Under the pieces are notes generated by a model, which saw only the letters and a list, made by a program, of their open reading frames with translations, was not told the origin of the DNA and made no database searches. A stretch of 64,000 nucleotides of DNA from Isoetes taiwanensis (Eukaryota; Streptophyta; Lycopodiopsida; Isoetales; Isoetaceae). Made by a program: the position numbers and the translations under genes. Below, piece by piece: positions 57,651 through 64,000 of the stretch. How positions within the stretch are numbered: position 1 is the stretch's first letter; each line of letters begins with the position of its first letter. The DNA lies in NCBI GenBank assembly GCA_021234155.1, contig JAJEKV010000207.1, positions 188,001 through 252,000 on the forward strand, in the 5' to 3' direction.

Positions 57651-58963
57651 CTTCCAGGTTTACTTCCTTTGTTGTTCTTGAGCATTTGCTGCCGAGGTCT
57701 TATGCTTATTGGAAAAAGCACAGAAAAAGCGGTTCAAAATGGTGTTGGACGCGGTGGCTTGAAAAATGGCTAGAGCATTATAATTCATTAGGATGTGTTG
57801 ACAAATGGGTAACTTACCTGGAAGTTGGTTGTGCTCATTATTAACATGAAAGGTACATTGATGCCTAGAATCCAGTTATATTGTTTAACCCCCTTCTATA
57901 CTGAATATTGAATGTAACATGCTCTTACAGTCTTCTTTGAAGAACATAGCATGTGACACAATATTTGATGGTTATCCAAGTATGATGTTTTATTCTGCTT
58001 GGTTAATGGATGTGGCCTGTAACTCTGAGCTAAAAAATGACTATTAATTTGGCTATTCAAACAACATAGATTGTTGGGTTCTAAACGTTTCGAATGGTTA
58101 ACAATTTGACCATTTGATGTGCATCTGCAAGTTACTTTTAAGGTATTTATTGCTTATCTTTTGGATTTGTTTCTTTCCTTTGATTGTGCATCTTTTATGC
58201 TTGGATCCCATGATGTATTGTAGGTGGCAACATGGTAATAGGATTTTGGGGACAACAAATATGATTTGAGCATGTCATGACTTTGATGAGCATGCAGAAG
58301 TCTCTAATAGAAACAAAGAAATAATGCATGCTTATGGTGAGGAAAGGAGATAAGGCGCCATCTCCAGGGTCAACCAATCACTTTTGTGCATGTGTTTATT
58401 ATGTTGATCATTGCCAAGGATGACATATTTAAATTTTCTTTTGCACATATGAAGTGCCCCTCTTAGAGCAAATTTAAGTAACGCACTAGACTTTCTTTGT
58501 TATCATCTCTTTATTATATCAGAATCCAGTACAAAGTCAATGTGTATGATATTGGCGTGTAACTATATGGTAACAAGATCACCACTCCAAAGTTGAGTAT
58601 GGCCGACCTTGAGGGAAGCAATTGCATTCTTATGACATATATGGCTTTAAATATATTGTATAATGTTCAAAGCGATGTCTATATGCAAAATGTTTTTTGC
58701 ATTCAACGCATTTCATATTATGAAAAAAGGACTTATCTCATGATTGTCACAATCTTGCCATATTTCACAGCTTTAGAATCATCCACAAACCTATGATGAA
58801 ACGAACAAGTCTGTTATATATGCACTTCTTCACTAGGATTGCATTCTCAACTAAGTTTAAGCAATTTAAAGCAATTTGAATAGAATGCAATTGAAAAGCT
58901 TTTGTGTGTGATCCTAGATCATGCAAAGAAAACTATTAATTTTAGATTATGCAAAGAAAATAA
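57651..58963. other. Intergenic, nothing assigned
   Basis: An open frame at 57644-57841 (KWCWTRWLEKWLEHYNS) follows the GH1 remnant but does not match GH1. No other signal. Confidence 0.45.
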
Positions 58964-60645
58964 TTTTTTTTTTTTTTTTTTTTTTTTTTTTGAAGGACGA
59001 AAGCCAAAAAGTTTATTAATCAGAGAAAAAGTACAAAACTTACATGTCTCATCTAACTGTGTAAGCACACAAAGATGCCACAGGAGCACGAGCCTGGAGC
59101 ACAATGTACTTACTCCATAATAGGAGACTAATGATAAGAATCAATTCGAAGATATTGAATCCAGATGCGTTCCACCAATTCTGAGTCAAGGGAGGAACAC
59201 TCGTAGGCTGTCAATATCTTTTTCTGGGCCACTGTAATAACAACGTGCGGATGAATAAATGCCCCGAAAGATGTGGTGTGGCGACGCCCCATATCGACCA
59301 TACGAGCTACTTAGGAATCAAGATGAAATGCCCTTTGTTTAATTTGGAGGCCATGCGTTGGGATAGGACGCCAAAGGATGCATCGGCAAATCCAATGTAC
59401 CGTTAAACAAACCTTGTAGCCGGGACCACCCCAGGTTGAACCTCGGGACAATCAAAGAGACAATGCTCAAGAGTCTCAATGTCCAGAAAAGACAAAGCGG
59501 GCATACCTGCAGATATGCGAGGATCATAGCCATGTCGAAGGCATTAACTGAATGAGCACCTGTGGATAACCCGCCACCACAGTCTACAGAGACTTTAGGG
59601 TGGAGCAACCTATCCCAAAGCCATCGCCATAATACGACTCAAAGTGGGGGGCTGTGGAACATGTAGGTGCCACCCATCGGCAACCGGAGGGGTTGTGGTG
59701 CCTAAAAGAAGGCGATATCTTGATCGACAAATTGCTTGCCTTTGTGAATATTTTCATGGCAGTCCCATGGCACCCTTTCAAAGAACACCAACTTGCACTA
59801 TAAGAGGCAAATTTTCTGCGACCTTCTCCCATAGAGATACATCCCAAGAGAGCAAGAACTTTGCCACGAAATTCAAGCCAAGGCGGTAGGGCAACCCCCT
59901 CATACCATGCTTGAATAGAGACAACACCGCAAGAACCCATCGCCTCGTGTAAGGGGATGAACCGAGGCTCGCCAATGGAGGTCTTTGAGGGGTCTAGAGG
60001 CGATGGTGCCCACCACCATGGAGTCTCCAATAGGGTGTGGATAGAGGGGCATGGCGGAAAAGATGTCGATTTGCCTCCCCATCGCGCCAATAAGCTAATA
60101 AAAAAAATGGAGAAGCACTTGGAAAAGGTCGCAGAGAAATAAAGCCCAAGGTAGGACTGGTTTGACAGACCTTCTTGCCTAGAGGGATACAAAGTGACCA
60201 AGAGCTTGTCTAAGAAGGCGTGAACCATGAGAGTCATCCTCACCATTCAGGAGTTTCCAAATGAACTTTGAAATAAGCACTTTGCTCTGCGTTAGAAGAA
60301 GTCCATCATACCCGGACCACGCCCATTTTGGAAGGATGCACCGACCAAGCCACCTTAACCACAGCACCTTCCTCAGTACCTGCCCAAATAAAGTTCTGAA
60401 CTATTGCAATGAGCTCACGCACTTTGATCTGTGGTCCTAGCAGTAATGATGCCATATAAACATGGGTACTACTAAGAACTGACTTGGCCACTGTAATGCG
60501 ACCCGCAAGAGACAACTTAGCAGTGGACCACCAGAACAAGTGCTTCTCCAAACCCCTAATGATCTCCTCCCATGCAGCTCCCATAGTAACATGGATGCCA
60601 ACTGGAATCCCCAACAACTTGATGGCCTGTACATGCGCAAGTAAT
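58964..60645 (-). mobile_element. 5'-truncated LINE, minus strand, with poly(A)
   Basis: On the minus strand the element starts abruptly near 60645 with VQAIKLLGIPVGIHV. It continues WEEIIRGLEKHLFWWSTAKL, LSLAGRITVAKSVLSSTHVY and IVQNFIWAGTEEG, which is the C-terminal region of plant L1-type ORF2. Frameshifted pieces follow, including VCPLCLF, the usual Cys/His tail. The 3' untranslated end (59110-58992) is identical in type to 11037-11162, and the 28-bp T run on the plus strand is its poly(A). Confidence 0.85.
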
Positions 60646-63314
<2,669 letters not shown>

Positions 63315-63322
63315 CTATAAAT
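63315..63322 (+). promoter_or_regulatory. TATA box candidate
   Basis: CTATAAAT, 44 bp before ATG 63366, compatible with a very short leader. Confidence 0.45.
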
Positions 63323-63365
63323 TGAAGCCAGCCCTGCGGAATGCTCACCTGCCATTATTTTCAGT

Positions 63366-64000
63366 ATGAGCAAATCTGGAAGGCCTCTTGGGACGCCCAA
63401 CATGGGTATTACAAGGGCCAAACTGTTAGAAGCTTTGAGGAGGGCAGGGATTGAGCCTAGTGGAGTGCAACCCACTAAGGCTCAACTACTGGAGCTGTGT
63501 AGAAGCAAGGGAATTGATGTCAACAAGGAGAGTAATGTTTGCATTACGAAATTCATTCCTATCAGGCCTTGTAGCAGTGTCGCAAATGCTAAAGGCAATG
63601 AGGTTGCTGGCAGCAGTAAATTGATTGATAATGTTCCTGAAAACGTTCCTGATAGTATTGAAATGGATGATGAAGATGAAGAAATAATCTCTGAAAATGA
63701 GATTCAGCAAAACCAGGTTCTATTTAGCTAAATTTCGTTGAATCATGTTGTTTATTTTGCATATGGCATGGCTTATTTGCATGGCTGTTTAACTGAATAG
63801 AAAGGTTATCACAAGATCCTTTGTTCCTAATTTATAATGTATAGTTATGTTGTGAGTAAAGGGCGATAAGCCAAGGGAAAACACTGCTTACCTGCTAGTC
63901 CATTCACATTTTACCCTCTTTTAGGCTAACTTGTGTTTGTTGGACTGCAGGTAACCGTTTTTCCTTCTCTCATGGATGTGGTTTTGCTGTTGTAAAGACT
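63366..64000 (+). CDS. Start of a gene with a SAP-like N-terminal motif (incomplete)
   Basis: Exon 1 (63366 to about 63716) encodes 117 residues. It opens MSKSGRPLGTPNMGITRAKL, then LLEALRRAGIEPSGVQPTKA and LLELCRSKGIDV, a pair of helices around a GI-P-SG turn as in SAP nucleic-acid-binding motifs. An acidic stretch (EMDDEDEEIISENEI) follows. CAG|GTTCTA at 63716 could be a donor and TGGACTGCAG (63950) the next acceptor, but the sequence after it reaches a stop after 14 codons. Exon 2 is therefore uncertain and the gene may run past the window. A transposon origin is possible. Family not identified with confidence. Confidence 0.5.

Noticed and set aside
59584-60246. 220-codon minus-strand frame as a separate gene
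   Set aside because: Lies within the LINE 3' half; it is a frameshifted reading of ORF2 remnants.

Overview
This is a stretch of plant nuclear DNA: AT-rich, GT-AG introns, a eukaryotic tRNA-Leu with a long variable arm, and plant-type families (F-box/kelch, GH1 beta-glucosidase, INO80D/KANSL2-like zinc finger). The high load of decayed LINEs, foldback elements and tandem duplications points to a large, repeat-rich genome, perhaps a fern or another non-flowering land plant. The sequence alone does not prove the lineage.

Layout. 0-8 kb: tandem repeats, a 0.7-kb foldback element, a Helitron-like end and a broken minus-strand gene at 5.8-6.7 kb. 8.5-9.7 kb: an intact four-exon gene of unknown family with an acidic N-terminus. 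11-17.5 kb: two LINE remnants (one interrupted by a MITE with a visible target duplication) and a broken acidic coding region. 19.4-22.2 kb: SINE-like and tandem repeats in front of an intact two-exon INO80D/KANSL2-like gene. 24.4-28.6 kb: duplicated hairpins followed by degraded coding-like frames of unknown origin. 30-35.2 kb: a nearly complete but dead LINE whose insertion site can be reconstructed. 36-42.8 kb: nested inverted-repeat elements around a decayed seven-exon gene with the layout of a Crypton/DUF3504 tyrosine recombinase. 44-48.7 kb: the main host-gene cluster, with a single-exon F-box/kelch gene, a complete seven-exon membrane kelch gene on the opposite strand, and tRNA-Leu(AAG). 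49.8-54.2 kb: a region framed by 30-bp inverted repeats, with recurrent CACGCCAAGCGTG palindromes. 55.3-57.6 kb: a GH1 pseudogene with a LINE in its first intron. 59-60.6 kb: another LINE. 61.7 kb: a 112-bp AT microsatellite. 63.4 kb: the start of a gene with a SAP-like motif.

Genes judged intact: the orphan at 8.5 kb, the KANSL2-like gene, the F-box/kelch gene, the membrane kelch gene and the tRNA. They are unrelated in function and form no pathway. The most notable item is the Crypton-like recombinase, because such elements are rarely reported from land plants. All exon models and family names come from reading the sequence by eye. No database search was run.
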